This document shows, in pieces, positions 25,710-35,470 of a stretch of DNA of 64,000 nt (positions within the stretch are counted from its first letter, which is position 1; every line of letters begins with the position of its first letter). Source of the DNA: Achromobacter pestifer (GTDB lineage: Bacteria > Pseudomonadota > Gammaproteobacteria > Burkholderiales > Burkholderiaceae_B). The notes beneath the pieces were generated by a model that did no database searches, was not told the DNA's origin, and was given only the letters and a program-made list of their open reading frames with translations. The position numbers and the translations under genes are program-made. Location of the stretch: the NCBI RefSeq assembly GCF_902859625.1, contig NZ_CADIJX010000003.1, positions 248,001 through 312,000 on the forward strand, read 5' to 3'.

Positions 25710-27236
25710 CTATTTCAACAGAGATTTCGCTCCGCCCATCGCGGTGCGGGAGCCGATGCTACCGGCAGACTTGGCGTCTGCGGTTCCCACAGTCAGTCCG
25801 CTCACGAAATTGCCCGCGCGCACTCCTGCCCAAGAAAGGGCCATCACCCAGAATCCAGGCAACACGACAAACATCGTTGCCATCACAAAGTTCAGCAGCA
25901 TGTCGCCGAACGTGTTGTTGAGGCCCATGATCGGATCGAAGTTCGTGTGTGGCCGATTCCAGCCCCAGCCTTGACCGTAGAGCGCATCCAGAATCGTGCT
26001 GTCGATCCACCGCGCGAGCTGAAACCAGAAGTCCACGAAGAACAGGGCGAACTGGACGCAGCTGACGGTCACCACCGTCTTGAGGTCGTACGTGCCGATC
26101 ACGAGCACGAGCGGAATGCACACGACCAGCGCCATCTTGAGCAGCGCCAGCACCATTGGCAGAGCCTGGCGCGCGACGTCCATCGCAGGAAAGTAGCCGA
26201 GTGAGCCCACCGCCAGTCCCACGTCGCTGGCAGCCCGAGTCACGATGTTAGGCACCGTCATCTCGATCTGCCCGCCGTAGTCGGTGTAGACCGAGCCTTG
26301 ATTCAGCTTCTGCTGGCGCGGCGACGCGATGGCACGGATCACGGAGTCGTTCACCTGGTTCTGGCTCAGGAAACCCGCCCAACCGCTGATCCGGGTCAGC
26401 AGACCGGGATCCACTTGATCCAGCAGCCTTGCGCGCAGCCCGCTGCCGTCCGACCACCACTGCTGGCAAGTCGGGTAGCCCGCACCACTAGGTACTTCGG
26501 CCAATCCCGCGTCGCGGTTGCTGTCGTAAGGCCAGCCCTCGCGTGGCGTCTTGGAACGGTAGGTGTCGTAGAAGCCGGGCGAGTTCAGGAAGAAGTTCGA
26601 GCCGATCCAGGTGACGTCGTACATCTGCTCCTCGGTCAGGCTCGGACGATTCATGAACAACTTCGCCCGAGACGGTCCGTAGCAGTCGTGCGTGAAGTCT
26701 GCGACATCCTGGGCGAGCACGGGGTCATCGATGCGTGTTGCATCGACTTCCATGCGCATCTGCCGCAGGTCCGAGCCGCACGGAATCGCCGCTACCGATG
26801 CGCCTGTGACAGCGCGCGAAATCGCATGCATGAAGTACCACCACACGGGAACCTTCGCGCTCTGACTGTTGATGGTGGTGAAGGACTGCGACCAACCTGT
26901 CTCCGCGGGTTCGGGAATGCTCACGTTGCATTGGGCCGACCGGGAGCGGTCGAACTGGAGGGTGTCGAAATCCACATCGATGAACGGAATGCCGGCGAAC
27001 ATGATCACTACGATCGCGACCCAGACCCGATTTTCGATGCGCATCGAGGATAAGACACCCTTGTTTCCTTCGTCCGCACCCTCAGCGCGCGCCTTTAGCC
27101 ACTCTTGAATGACGATGGCGAGGAAGGGAATAGCGAACACGCCGCTCGCGACCAGCACCGCCCAGATGCCGTTGTGGACGATCCAAGCGACCAGCGTCAG
27201 GTAGTACTCGAGGTAGTCGGTGGTGTAGAGCGTCAT
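25710..27236 (-). CDS. traG: TraG-N domain inner-membrane conjugation protein
   Basis: 508 residues from the ATG encoding MTLYTTDYLEYYLTLVAW; the frame is open for 68 more codons upstream but that part overlaps the neighbouring gene and is not protein-like. Several transmembrane helices (near residues 10-35, 60-75, 340-440 and at the C-terminus) surround a large periplasmic part. TraG-N proteins take part in pilus assembly and mating-pair stabilisation. Last gene of the 25.7-30.4 kb half of the transfer module. Confidence 0.88.
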   Translation of the reverse strand: MTLYTTDYLEYYLTLVAWIVHNGIWAVLVASGVFAIPFLAIVIQEWLKARAEGADEGNKGVLSSMRIENRVWVAIVVIMFAGIPFIDVDFDTLQFDRSRSAQCNVSIPEPAETGWSQSFTTINSQSAKVPVWWYFMHAISRAVTGASVAAIPCGSDLRQMRMEVDATRIDDPVLAQDVADFTHDCYGPSRAKLFMNRPSLTEEQMYDVTWIGSNFFLNSPGFYDTYRSKTPREGWPYDSNRDAGLAEVPSGAGYPTCQQWWSDGSGLRARLLDQVDPGLLTRISGWAGFLSQNQVNDSVIRAIASPRQQKLNQGSVYTDYGGQIEMTVPNIVTRAASDVGLAVGSLGYFPAMDVARQALPMVLALLKMALVVCIPLVLVIGTYDLKTVVTVSCVQFALFFVDFWFQLARWIDSTILDALYGQGWGWNRPHTNFDPIMGLNNTFGDMLLNFVMATMFVVLPGFWVMALSWAGVRAGNFVSGLTVGTADAKSAGSIGSRTAMGGAKSLLK

Positions 27237-27249
27237 CGCAGCATCCCCG

Positions 27250-27600
27250 TCATCCGACCTGCACGACCTGGCTGATTTCCAGCGCCATGATCGCCAGCAC
27301 CGCGGCGATCTCTGCCCGCAACATGCGCTGCCGGGCTGAACGCTCCGGCTCACGTTCGCGCAGCCGCCGGCGCATCCAGATCCAGCCCCAGGCAGTGCTG
27401 GCATAGAGGAGCAGGCGCCAGGCGAGGAAGTGGCTTGCATGCGCTTCCATCCACCGCTGCCACCCGCCGACGCTGCCGGCCAAGCGGATGCCGAGCACGT
27501 TCACGGCGACGGCCACGGCCAACAAGAGCAGCGTCCATAGCAGCGCCGACGCTACACGACGGGTGAACCGCCAGCGCACGTGCAGCCTCCCAACGCTCAC
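27250..27600 (-). CDS. Small integral membrane ICE protein
   Basis: 116 residues with two to three hydrophobic helices (ALLWTLLLLAVAVAVNVLGI, LLLYASTAWGWIWM, IAAVLAIMAL) and basic loops. I do not recognise a named family, but a small membrane protein commonly occupies this slot between TIGR03755 and traG. It overlaps the TIGR03755 stop by 4 bases, so it is translationally coupled. Confidence 0.75.
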   Translation of the reverse strand: MSVGRLHVRWRFTRRVASALLWTLLLLAVAVAVNVLGIRLAGSVGGWQRWMEAHASHFLAWRLLLYASTAWGWIWMRRRLREREPERSARQRMLRAEIAAVLAIMALEISQVVQVG

Positions 27601-29009
27601 GGGTTGCTCCCACCGGCCGGTGGCCGCTGCAACTGATCGAGCCGGTCGCGCGTCGGATCGCCCTCATAGATGCCGCGCGACCCCGCAGCCCGCGCGCCAT
27701 GGCGCTGGATGATGGCCATTGGGGAGTTGCTTGCCAGCTCGCGGCGCAGCTCAAGTTCGGCTTTCAGGTTCCGGATCTCCCGATCGAGCGTATCGCTTTC
27801 GTGGGTGACGGCCTGCTGGGCCAGGTCGTTTGCTGCTACGTTCGGTTCCTTGCGCCCCGTCAGCATCGTGCGTTGCAACAGCAAGGCTTTTTCGAGCACC
27901 GACGCCAAGGCGACTTCCGATGCCAGGCGTCGAGCCAGGATGTCCTGGTCGGGCTCGTCGCGCAGTGCCTCGATCACGCCCCGGGTGATCGGCAGCGAAG
28001 CGCTGCTCGCGGCCTGCAGGTTGTCGAAGGTGGTTGCACGCCCGCCCGCGATCAGTTCCTGCAGGACCTCCAGTTTGGCCTCGTATTCTTCCTGGATCAG
28101 TGGGGTAAGTCCGACGCCCGGCACCGTCTCCGTCTTGGTGCAGCTCTCGCATGTGCGCTGCTCCTGCTCGCCGAGCACGCGCACGGCCCAGGTGGCGGCG
28201 GCATCGGGCGAGTTCCAGGTCTGGCACGCCAGGTTGCCGCCACACGTGCTGGGGTCAACGGCGCCAGTTTCTGTGGCACCACGGCCATTGAGCAGGTTGT
28301 ACCCGGCCCGGGTCACGTCCCCCACGATGCGGACGGGCCGCTGCCCGGCACCACCGGCGTTTCCACCACCGACCCACGGAACACCGGCATTCCCGCGACT
28401 CGACTCCGCCTGCTCAATGGCGGAGACAGCGTCTGCGCTAGATACGGCTTGCTTGAGCGCCATGCCCTCGGCCAACTGGTCCCACCCGAGCTGGCCCCCG
28501 GCCGTGTCGGCCATCCGGTTCGCAATGGCCCTGCAGGTCATCTTGGAGCGATCGAAATCTAGGCGGGCTTGCAGCACGCCATTGGTCAGCAGGTTGTACA
28601 AGCCGGGGTCGGCTCGCTGGATGATCAGCGCAGGCAAGGACGCGACTGCGCTGGTCGCGGACTGGATCACCGATGACATGATGTTCTGGAAACCATTGGA
28701 AACGCCGTTCAACTGATTCTGGATCGTGGTGCCCAGGCTCATATCTCCGCAGATCAGGTTGCTGTTCCAGCCAACGCCCACGCCAATCGACCGCATGCTG
28801 GCCGCGCCACTCATGGAGACGGCGCGCCCGCCGCCGATGCTGTAGAGCACGTCGTCGCCGATGACGCTGCCCTGATGCTGCAGGCCGTAGTCGTTGACCC
28901 TCGTCTGTGCACTGGCTGCGGTGCAGACCAAGGACAGCGCGAGGCTGAGCAAGCCGGCGCACAGCGGCCTGGCAGGGCGGAAAGCCCGGTTGAGGAACGA
29001 AATCGCCAT
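27597..29009 (-). CDS. TIGR03755 (PFL_4711) integrating conjugative element protein
   Basis: 470 residues with a Sec signal peptide (LCAGLLSLALSLVCTAASAQ), so periplasmic. It contains several Cys residues, including CTKTE and the pair in CGGNLACQTW, and a long charged C-terminal helical part. It corresponds to the PFL_4711 family of the MPF-G system, required in the ICE transfer operon; its exact role is unknown. The ATG at 29009 has a GAAGG site; a TTG at 29024 is an alternative. Confidence 0.87.
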   Translation of the reverse strand: MAISFLNRAFRPARPLCAGLLSLALSLVCTAASAQTRVNDYGLQHQGSVIGDDVLYSIGGGRAVSMSGAASMRSIGVGVGWNSNLICGDMSLGTTIQNQLNGVSNGFQNIMSSVIQSATSAVASLPALIIQRADPGLYNLLTNGVLQARLDFDRSKMTCRAIANRMADTAGGQLGWDQLAEGMALKQAVSSADAVSAIEQAESSRGNAGVPWVGGGNAGGAGQRPVRIVGDVTRAGYNLLNGRGATETGAVDPSTCGGNLACQTWNSPDAAATWAVRVLGEQEQRTCESCTKTETVPGVGLTPLIQEEYEAKLEVLQELIAGGRATTFDNLQAASSASLPITRGVIEALRDEPDQDILARRLASEVALASVLEKALLLQRTMLTGRKEPNVAANDLAQQAVTHESDTLDREIRNLKAELELRRELASNSPMAIIQRHGARAAGSRGIYEGDPTRDRLDQLQRPPAGGSNP

Positions 29010-29020
29010 GGCATCGACCT

Positions 29021-29956
29021 TCAATTGAAATCCACGCTACTCAACAACACCTGGCCGCGGCGCTGGCAGCAGCTATAGGGTCGCCATAGTGCCCAGGCAT
29101 AGTCGCCCTGCTGGGTCTGGACCTGCGCGTTGGTGTGGGGAAAGACGGCGCACGTCGATGAGAGCGTGGGCGTGAGCTCCTGCCACTTGCCGGTGGAAGC
29201 GTCGCCCTCGACAAGTCCGCCTGCGGGCCAATAGCCGTCACGGGAATCTGCCAGCAGTGGCTGGTAGACGTGGATCTGTCCGCGGCGTGTGACGACATCG
29301 CCGCCACGCTGCGCCACCACGGCGCCCGCTTTGTAGTCATCGGCCTGGTGGAGAAATCCCCCGCGGGGATACACGTTGCCCCACAGGTTCAGGCCGCTGC
29401 GGCTGCCGATCTCGCGCATACCGGGAATCAGCGCTTCGGGGTAAACGGCTTCCGGCAGGTTGTAGCGCCACGCCGGCGTGTCCAGCGTGCTGAGCAGGTA
29501 CGGCATGAACGGCGTGGCCGCGCCCTCGCAGGTGTAGCCGGAAGCACTGGCGAAGTCGCTGAATAGCGCGCCGGCCGGATGCCCGATCACGTCGGCGTTC
29601 TTGAACCGCGACAGGTTGTTCTCGTGATCTTCGTTGGTGGTGCCGTCGCCGCCGGCTTGGGCCGTGGGATTGGGCATGCTCATGGCACGAACTTCAAGCC
29701 ACGGGCTCTCTCCGGTGTTGCTATAGCTCGATACCACTGCGTCAGGGATGTAGTGCCGGACTTTGATCGAGGTGCGAACGGTGCACCCGGTCCACGTGCA
29801 ATAAAGCCAGTAGCAAATTCCGGTCACGCGGTAGTCCAGGCAGTCCGGCGACAGTGCCGAGGCGACGATGGTGGCGGTATTGAGCGCGAAAGCTCCAGAC
29901 GCGGTGCCGAGCAGGACCGCGGCCGCGGTGCAACGAAGGCGGTGCCCGATCCTCAT
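29021..29956 (-). CDS. TIGR03756 (PFL_4710) conjugative element protein, TraU-like
   Basis: 311 residues beginning MRIGHRLRC with a signal peptide (AAAVLLGTASGAFA). Cysteine-rich segments (SPDCLDYRVTGICYWLYCTWTGC) and an aromatic C-terminal part (YAWALWRPYSCCQRRGQVLL) are typical of the TraU-like PFL_4710 family, periplasmic proteins needed for conjugation. The longer open frame upstream overlaps TIGR03757 and is rejected. Overlaps TIGR03757 by 4 bases. Confidence 0.88.
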   Translation of the reverse strand: MRIGHRLRCTAAAVLLGTASGAFALNTATIVASALSPDCLDYRVTGICYWLYCTWTGCTVRTSIKVRHYIPDAVVSSYSNTGESPWLEVRAMSMPNPTAQAGGDGTTNEDHENNLSRFKNADVIGHPAGALFSDFASASGYTCEGAATPFMPYLLSTLDTPAWRYNLPEAVYPEALIPGMREIGSRSGLNLWGNVYPRGGFLHQADDYKAGAVVAQRGGDVVTRRGQIHVYQPLLADSRDGYWPAGGLVEGDASTGKWQELTPTLSSTCAVFPHTNAQVQTQQGDYAWALWRPYSCCQRRGQVLLSSVDFN

Positions 29957-30402
29957 GGGTGCAACCTCCTGTACGCCTCGATGCGTGCGGAGGCTTTGTC
30001 CACATCTGGCTCGCCATAAACCACATAGCGCCGATCGACGACCACCGCGGGAATCGTCGTAATGCCCAGACTCCACGCATCGATCACGCCCTGGTAAGCG
30101 TTGCCGATGCGCCCTTGAAGCGCAGTGCCACCACCTTGCAGGCGCCGCTGAACGAGCGTGGTCGCCTGCACCGGGTCCGTCGGCAGTTCAGCCGAGAGTT
30201 CTGCCTCGATGCGAGAAGGCGCGTCGAGTTCGATGACACGGACGGTGGGCGATGCCTTGACTGCGTGGTGTTGGTCGGTAACGACCCAGACCTCGCCAGC
30301 GGAGGCATTGGCGGCGAAGGCAAGCGCAGAGGACGGCAGCAGCAGCCAGAGCTGCCAGCCGCCAATCGCACGTATGGCGGGGGGATCATGAGATGCGGAC
30401 AT
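29953..30402 (-). CDS. TIGR03757 (PFL_4709, DUF1525) conjugative element protein
   Basis: 149 residues with an N-terminal hydrophobic export segment (LWLLLPSSALAFAANASA) and the family end SLGITTIPAVVVDRRYVVYG, a thioredoxin-like/TrbC-type strand, consistent with DUF1525. First gene of the four- to five-gene TIGR03757-03756-03755-traG unit. A 10-base palindrome CTACCGGTAG lies at 30426-30435, just upstream, where a promoter or operator is expected. Confidence 0.87.
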   Translation of the reverse strand: MSASHDPPAIRAIGGWQLWLLLPSSALAFAANASAGEVWVVTDQHHAVKASPTVRVIELDAPSRIEAELSAELPTDPVQATTLVQRRLQGGGTALQGRIGNAYQGVIDAWSLGITTIPAVVVDRRYVVYGEPDVDKASARIEAYRRLHP

Positions 30403-30584
30403 GGGCTGTCACCGGAAGAGGATATCTACCGGTAGTCGACCCCATCCGAACGAGACACACCGCAAACAAAGGGAACTCGCCCGCGACCGGATTGCGGCGG
30501 TGTGGCGCAGTCCCCGGGGCGGCTCCAGATTTGTTTGTCCTGGCAGAACGCACTACGATGGATCGTATGTAAGGAGAGCATTCG

Positions 30585-30806
30585 ATGTCACAGTCCACCA
30601 TCAACGCCAAAGGTCAGACCACGGTGCCCGCTGAGATTCGGGCGCAGATTGGCGGCGTCCCGGGCACTCGGCTGGTTTGGCACGTCATGCCCGACGACGG
30701 CATCATCGTGCGGGCCAAGACCAAGTCGATCCTCAATCTGGCCGGGACACTGAAGGCCCCGAAGGGCAGGCATGTTCCTGTAGACGACATGAATGCCTGG
30801 CGTTGA
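30585..30806 (+). CDS. AbrB/MazE-like antitoxin
   Basis: 73 residues with the SpoVT/AbrB swapped-hairpin pattern (STINAKGQTTVPAEIRAQI, then GTRLVWHVMPDDGIIVRAK). It is preceded by an AAGGAGA site. Such antitoxins pair with VapC toxins, and a broken vapC begins 6 bases downstream. It appears intact and could retain DNA binding. Confidence 0.85.
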   Translation: MSQSTINAKGQTTVPAEIRAQIGGVPGTRLVWHVMPDDGIIVRAKTKSILNLAGTLKAPKGRHVPVDDMNAWR

Positions 30807-30812
30807 CTCGCA

Positions 30813-30888
30813 ATGGAAGCGCTCGATACGAACGTCCTGATCAGGCTCCTCGTAAGGTGCAGACCGAGCAAGGTGTTGCCCGAATTTA
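30813..30888 (+). pseudogene. VapC (PIN) toxin, truncated
   Basis: The frame opens with MEALDTNVLIRLLV, the diagnostic first strand of PIN toxins, then departs from the family after about 15 codons and stops at about 30889. The HNH gene begins right after. The most direct reading is that insertion of the 30.9-35.2 kb cargo, or a deletion, removed the rest of the toxin. Confidence 0.75.
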
Positions 30889-30904
30889 GGTGGGAGGCGT
30901 CTCA

Positions 30905-32128
30905 GTGAGTATCCGTTTATACGCCAACGCTCACGTTGACCCGGGGACCTGCATCTACTGCGGTCAAGTTGACACCTTCACGGATGAACATGTGTTTCCC
31001 GCTGGCCTGGGCGGGGACGACAGGCAGTACTTGCTTAAGAACCTTGTTTGCGGGACTTGCAACACAAAAGTGTTCTCTCCGCTAGAACTGCAGCTAATGC
31101 GCAATTCTCCTTTCGCGTTGGCACGGCTTTATCAACAACCGACTGGTCGCGGCAAAGGGAGCAAAGCACAACCTCCGGAGTTCACGGCCGACAGATGTGA
31201 GATGACCGATCCCGAAACGGGGATCGTCTCAGAGGCTGAATTTACGACTGGCGGGGCGCCGCGATCGCTTCCGCAGATTCAGGTCTTTGGAAACGAGTTC
31301 CACTTGAGTGGGCCGGACAGTGAACGTATCGAAGGCTTTCTTGCGGGTCTGGGCACGCTGCTCGGTGATACCGTCAACGTGATTAGGAAGGTCAGGGCCG
31401 ACGAAACGGTTAGCTTCGAGGTGACCACCTATGACTGGGAACAGGACATCTACCTGCGCAGCGGCGCTTCTGGGGAACCGAAGCCGCCGAACGGGATTTG
31501 GTTGGAGGCGCTGGCCGGATCAGACGGCCAAGCCGTCGGATGGCCGCGTCTTTTCCAGCGGTCGCGCGGTCAGTATGTCGCGCGAGTCGTGAGGGAAGAT
31601 GACACTGCTCTGTTTCTTGCGCAGACTCGAAAAGCGCTATCCACGTTGCAGAATGTGAAGCTCCCTGGACCGACGGCGATTAATCGGCCGAGCATTCACG
31701 TCGGCATGGCCGTGTTGTACCAGCAGGTCTTCAGGGCCATGGCGAAGATTGGGATGAACTTCGCGTGCTACGAGTACGGCGCTGAGGTCGTCCGATCGCA
31801 CAGTTTCGATCACATTCGAAACATCATTCTGACAGGCAGCGAGGCAGTGCCCCTGACCACTATGTCAGATCAAATGCAGCAGATGTTCCAACGGGAGGCC
31901 AGGCAGGTACATCTCGGCTTGCTATATCCCGTAGCCGTCGGAGAGAGTTCCCACTCCGTTATCTTCCTGATTCGCTTGTATGGCGGTGGTATGCATGCTT
32001 TCTTGCTGACCGAGGATGCGTTGCTCCCTCCAGCCTGCTCCCCTGCGGTTCTTGTTGTGTATTACCTTGAACACAGAGTCGAACGCCATACTCTCAAGGA
32101 CTACGTCCACTCGATGCTCCACAGCTAG
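30905..32128 (+). CDS. HNH-type zinc endonuclease domain protein
   Basis: 407 residues from GTG with a GGGAGG site 7 bases upstream. The N-terminus carries a treble-clef HNH pattern: CIYCG (Cys16, Cys19), DEHVFPAGLGG (His29) and CGTCN (Cys49, Cys52). The remaining ~350 residues have no family I recognise. HNH nucleases with long unknown C-terminal parts are common in defence islands. It is first of three co-oriented cargo genes with a GmrSD-like enzyme, suggesting a defence function, but whether they act together is unknown. Confidence 0.75.
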   Translation: MSIRLYANAHVDPGTCIYCGQVDTFTDEHVFPAGLGGDDRQYLLKNLVCGTCNTKVFSPLELQLMRNSPFALARLYQQPTGRGKGSKAQPPEFTADRCEMTDPETGIVSEAEFTTGGAPRSLPQIQVFGNEFHLSGPDSERIEGFLAGLGTLLGDTVNVIRKVRADETVSFEVTTYDWEQDIYLRSGASGEPKPPNGIWLEALAGSDGQAVGWPRLFQRSRGQYVARVVREDDTALFLAQTRKALSTLQNVKLPGPTAINRPSIHVGMAVLYQQVFRAMAKIGMNFACYEYGAEVVRSHSFDHIRNIILTGSEAVPLTTMSDQMQQMFQREARQVHLGLLYPVAVGESSHSVIFLIRLYGGGMHAFLLTEDALLPPACSPAVLVVYYLEHRVERHTLKDYVHSMLHS

Positions 32129-32395
32129 CCGGCGCAAGCACCGAGTAGCTTCCGCTATCGCGCAGACCGGATCGTGGTCGACCAGATCGATGGCTATGAA
32201 AAAGCTCAATATGGATAGCTGTGGACGAACGCTGTTGACAAGTGCAATATTGTTGGTCTGTAACTAGGCTCACCGACGCAGATCGGGCTGCGAAAGTGAA
32301 TCCAGCTAAGCTCGCGGACAGAGGCATCATTTTTGGTCACGACGGCTGCGAGCAGGAGAGAGCAGCATGCCGGACTAGCGAGAGGAGAAAGAGCA

Positions 32396-34282
32396 GTGGA
32401 TTCCCGAACGTTCACCATTCAGCAGATTTACCAAGACAGGCGCCAGTACCGAGTTCCATTCTATCAACGACCCTATGTGTGGAACCGCGATGACCAGTGG
32501 GGCCGTCTCTGGGAGGACATTCGGGACAAGGCCGAGGCACGACTAGGTGGCGACAAATCTGTTCCGCACTTCATGGGGGCGGTCGTGTTGGAGCCGCAGA
32601 AGAAGACAGGGCTCCTGGGCGTCGAGCGCCATCACATCATCGACGGTCAGCAGCGACTCACGACAATGCAGTACGTTCTGGCGGCGCTCACCCTTGCGTT
32701 GCGGGAATGGGATCAACTGACTTTTCTGCCGATCATCGAAGCCTGCTTGCACAATGCGAACCCGGAAACCATGGAGGATCAGGAGATCGAAGGTTTCAAA
32801 TTATGGCCGACTTTCCGTGATCGAGACCAGTATGTCCTAGCGATGACAGCGACTTCAGTGGTGGAATTGCGCGACCGATTCCCTTCCAGCTTCACGCAAA
32901 GTGGCGGTTTGCGCAAGATCGGCGTTGATCATCCTCCCGCGTTGGAAGCCATCGTGTTCTTCTCTGGGGCGATGATAGATTGGGCTCGGGAGCACCCAGA
33001 TCAACCGGCACAGGCCGTCGCAACGGCACTGGCAACTGCCATCCTGACGGACCTGTCGGTGGTCTGCATATCCTTAGGAGAGGAGGATGATGCCCAGGTG
33101 ATCTTCGAGACGCTGAATGGGCATGGCGCCGAGCTGCATGCCACCGACCTCATTCGAAATTTCATCTTCATGCGGGCTGGCGCCAATGCTGACAACCTGT
33201 ATGCCAACCTTTGGTGCCAGTTCGAGTCGCCGCTTTGGTCGGAGGCGCAGTCTCGCGGGCGGCTGAATCGCCCAAGGCTGGAGTGGTTCGTGCAGACCGC
33301 GGTGCAGGCAGAGACCGGCGACGAGATCGATGTCGGGCGGCTCTACGCTGGATATCGTCGTTTCGTCGACAACTCGGCGGCGCTGCGCAGTGCAGATTCG
33401 CAGTTGGAGATGCTCAGCAGGCACGCTGAGCATTACCGCGCTTTGGTGACTGGCACCGGCGATCTCCCGATCGGCATCTTCGGTCGTCGGATCGGCGTTT
33501 GGGATGCATCCCAGACGCATGCGTTGGCATTGCGAGTGGCAACGTCGAAACTGCCCCACGATGAACAGAGCCGTATCTTCGACAGCATCGAGTCCTATCT
33601 GGTGCGTCGTGCGATATGCGGGCTCACTCGCAAAAGCTACAATAAGGTCTTCGCCCAGCTTCTCAAGAAACTGCAGACGGGTCATCTTAACGCCGCAGCA
33701 GTCCGTTCGCTGCTGTCCGAGGGCGGTGGCGAGATATCCCGCTGGCCGGCAGACGAGGAGCTTCGCCGTCACTGGCTGGACGGAGATGCCTATCCAGGAA
33801 GGCTTGACGCCCCGAAGTTGCGGACTATCTTCCACCGCCTGGAAATGGCGATGCGCTCGGAGAAGAGCGAGGAGCGGGTGCCGCTAGCCTTGGACGCGCT
33901 GGACATTGACCATATCCTTCCCCAGATTTGGCACACCTACTGGGAACTACCGGACGGAACGACTGCCACTTCAGCCGAAGTCAGCGAAGCCCGTATCCTT
34001 CGGTATGCGCCAGACAGCTTGGACGCACGCGCGAAGATGGTCCTTGATCGTGAGTCGGCCGTACCCTGTATGGGCAATCTCACGCTGATTCACTACGGCG
34101 TGAACAGAGGCCTACAGAACCATGCATTCGAGCGAAAGCGTGCCGCTCTGTTCGAGCATTCCAATCTGCAGCTCAATCGAAGCCTGATGCAGCTAACGGA
34201 GTGGGACGAGGTTGCCATTGCCGAACGCGGCGAAGCATTGTTCGAGGTGGCGCGTGGCCTGTGGGTGGGGCCGCAGGGCTAA
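32396..34282 (+). CDS. GmrSD-like type IV restriction enzyme (DUF262 + DUF1524)
   Basis: 628 residues from GTG with an AGAGGAG site. The DUF262 domain is evident in YRVPFYQRPYVW (residues 18-29) and the nucleotide-binding/ParB-like motif IIDGQQRLTT (81-90). The C-terminal DUF1524 domain has the HNH-type DIDHILPQ near residue 502 and GNLTLIHYGVN with the QNHAFERKR helix. GmrS and GmrD fused in this order cut glucosylated or otherwise modified phage DNA. About 270 gene-free bases separate it from the HNH gene. Confidence 0.85.
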   Translation: MDSRTFTIQQIYQDRRQYRVPFYQRPYVWNRDDQWGRLWEDIRDKAEARLGGDKSVPHFMGAVVLEPQKKTGLLGVERHHIIDGQQRLTTMQYVLAALTLALREWDQLTFLPIIEACLHNANPETMEDQEIEGFKLWPTFRDRDQYVLAMTATSVVELRDRFPSSFTQSGGLRKIGVDHPPALEAIVFFSGAMIDWAREHPDQPAQAVATALATAILTDLSVVCISLGEEDDAQVIFETLNGHGAELHATDLIRNFIFMRAGANADNLYANLWCQFESPLWSEAQSRGRLNRPRLEWFVQTAVQAETGDEIDVGRLYAGYRRFVDNSAALRSADSQLEMLSRHAEHYRALVTGTGDLPIGIFGRRIGVWDASQTHALALRVATSKLPHDEQSRIFDSIESYLVRRAICGLTRKSYNKVFAQLLKKLQTGHLNAAAVRSLLSEGGGEISRWPADEELRRHWLDGDAYPGRLDAPKLRTIFHRLEMAMRSEKSEERVPLALDALDIDHILPQIWHTYWELPDGTTATSAEVSEARILRYAPDSLDARAKMVLDRESAVPCMGNLTLIHYGVNRGLQNHAFERKRAALFEHSNLQLNRSLMQLTEWDEVAIAERGEALFEVARGLWVGPQG

Positions 34283-34416
34283 GCCAGCAACGGGACCAAC
34301 AGCCGAAAGAGGACCTCCGGCAGAAGAAGAGGAAAGGACCTTCGGACTGCCGCAGTCTGGCCGTCGCCAAAGCCGCCAGCTGACATTCGTCGACTGTGAT
34401 ACGTCAAAGGAAAAAG

Positions 34417-35187
34417 ATGGCTGAGCCGAAATCATCACCGAACGACGCGCATCTACGCGGCTATCTCTCCGAGGAGGCGGCCGAAGTCCGCGGCTACGTC
34501 AGAGAGCGGTATGCGGTGGCACTACGCAGCGCCGAGGAGGCGTCTGAGCGCGTGACCACTATTTTTTCTGAGTGGTCATGGCCTGCCGAGTGGAGCGATT
34601 CACAGATCGCCGCCGTTGCTCTGTGGGTCAGAGCAATGACTGCGTTTCAAAGCGCGATCCTCCTCGCTGAGCGTGCGCTAATTGCGGAAGCCCAAGTCCT
34701 AGTGCGTACTGGTGCCGAGTGCCTGTTCTATTCCGGCGCGCTTCACTTCGATCCGGAACTGCTCAATCGTATGCATGCCAATGACGACAGGCATCGACGG
34801 ACACAAGCAAATGCCATCGTAGATAACAGCAGACTGCTGTCCCGAACTTCGCCTGAGCATGCCGAATTCCTGCGCCGCTTGGCGGCTACACCCCAAGGAA
34901 GCATAGCCAGCCTTAGCGTCGAGCAAGCCGCGCAAAAGGCTGGAATGGATGACCTGTACCAATTTGCGTTTCGCGGGTACTCCTTTACTGCTGGACACGC
35001 GACGCTGCGAAGCCTTGAGTTCGTAACCCTCGACGATGGTGAGCAATCTGGAATCGTCTTTGGACCAACCTTTGTCCACGTCGAGCAAACATTGAACACC
35101 ACTACAACCTTTCTCGTGGCAGCTGAATCCTTGCTTCGGCGCATGATCGAGGCGCGACCTGGGCCGGTCACGGGACATGATGCTTGA
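34417..35187 (+). CDS. DUF5677-like protein in the defence cargo
   Basis: 256 residues, mostly helical by composition, with AERALIAEAQVLVRTGAECLFY and a His near HRRTQANAI. This resembles DUF5677, a helical family of unknown function often seen next to restriction or abortive-infection genes. The assignment is from pattern memory, not alignment. It follows the GmrSD-like gene by 134 bases on the same strand. ATG chosen because an AAAGGA site lies just before it. Confidence 0.6.
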   Translation: MAEPKSSPNDAHLRGYLSEEAAEVRGYVRERYAVALRSAEEASERVTTIFSEWSWPAEWSDSQIAAVALWVRAMTAFQSAILLAERALIAEAQVLVRTGAECLFYSGALHFDPELLNRMHANDDRHRRTQANAIVDNSRLLSRTSPEHAEFLRRLAATPQGSIASLSVEQAAQKAGMDDLYQFAFRGYSFTAGHATLRSLEFVTLDDGEQSGIVFGPTFVHVEQTLNTTTTFLVAAESLLRRMIEARPGPVTGHDA

Positions 35188-35470
35188 TGGCTGACGCTGT
35201 CCCAGGATGGATAGCTATGGACTCGTTGTTGGCGGCGCGACAGTTTGAGTCCATTGCTCTGTGCTTTCCAGGCAAGCGGGGAGGATAAACTCGTTATCCG
35301 TACGCGTTGGGCGAGAGGCGGAGCAGCCGCTTCTCGATCATGCGGGTGATGGTCCGTTGCGAGAAATATGAGTGCGTCGCGGGCGAAGCGAGTCTACCGG
35401 CAGGAAACATCGCCACAGCCGGACATGGGGCAAAAAAAAGGGATGCGGGAGCTTAGTGCCCCCGCGTCGA
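35188..35470. other. Gap at the right edge of the cargo
   Basis: 283 bases between convergent genes. No gene, hairpin with T-run or repeat was recognised. This is the likely junction between cargo and the conjugation backbone. Confidence 0.4.
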
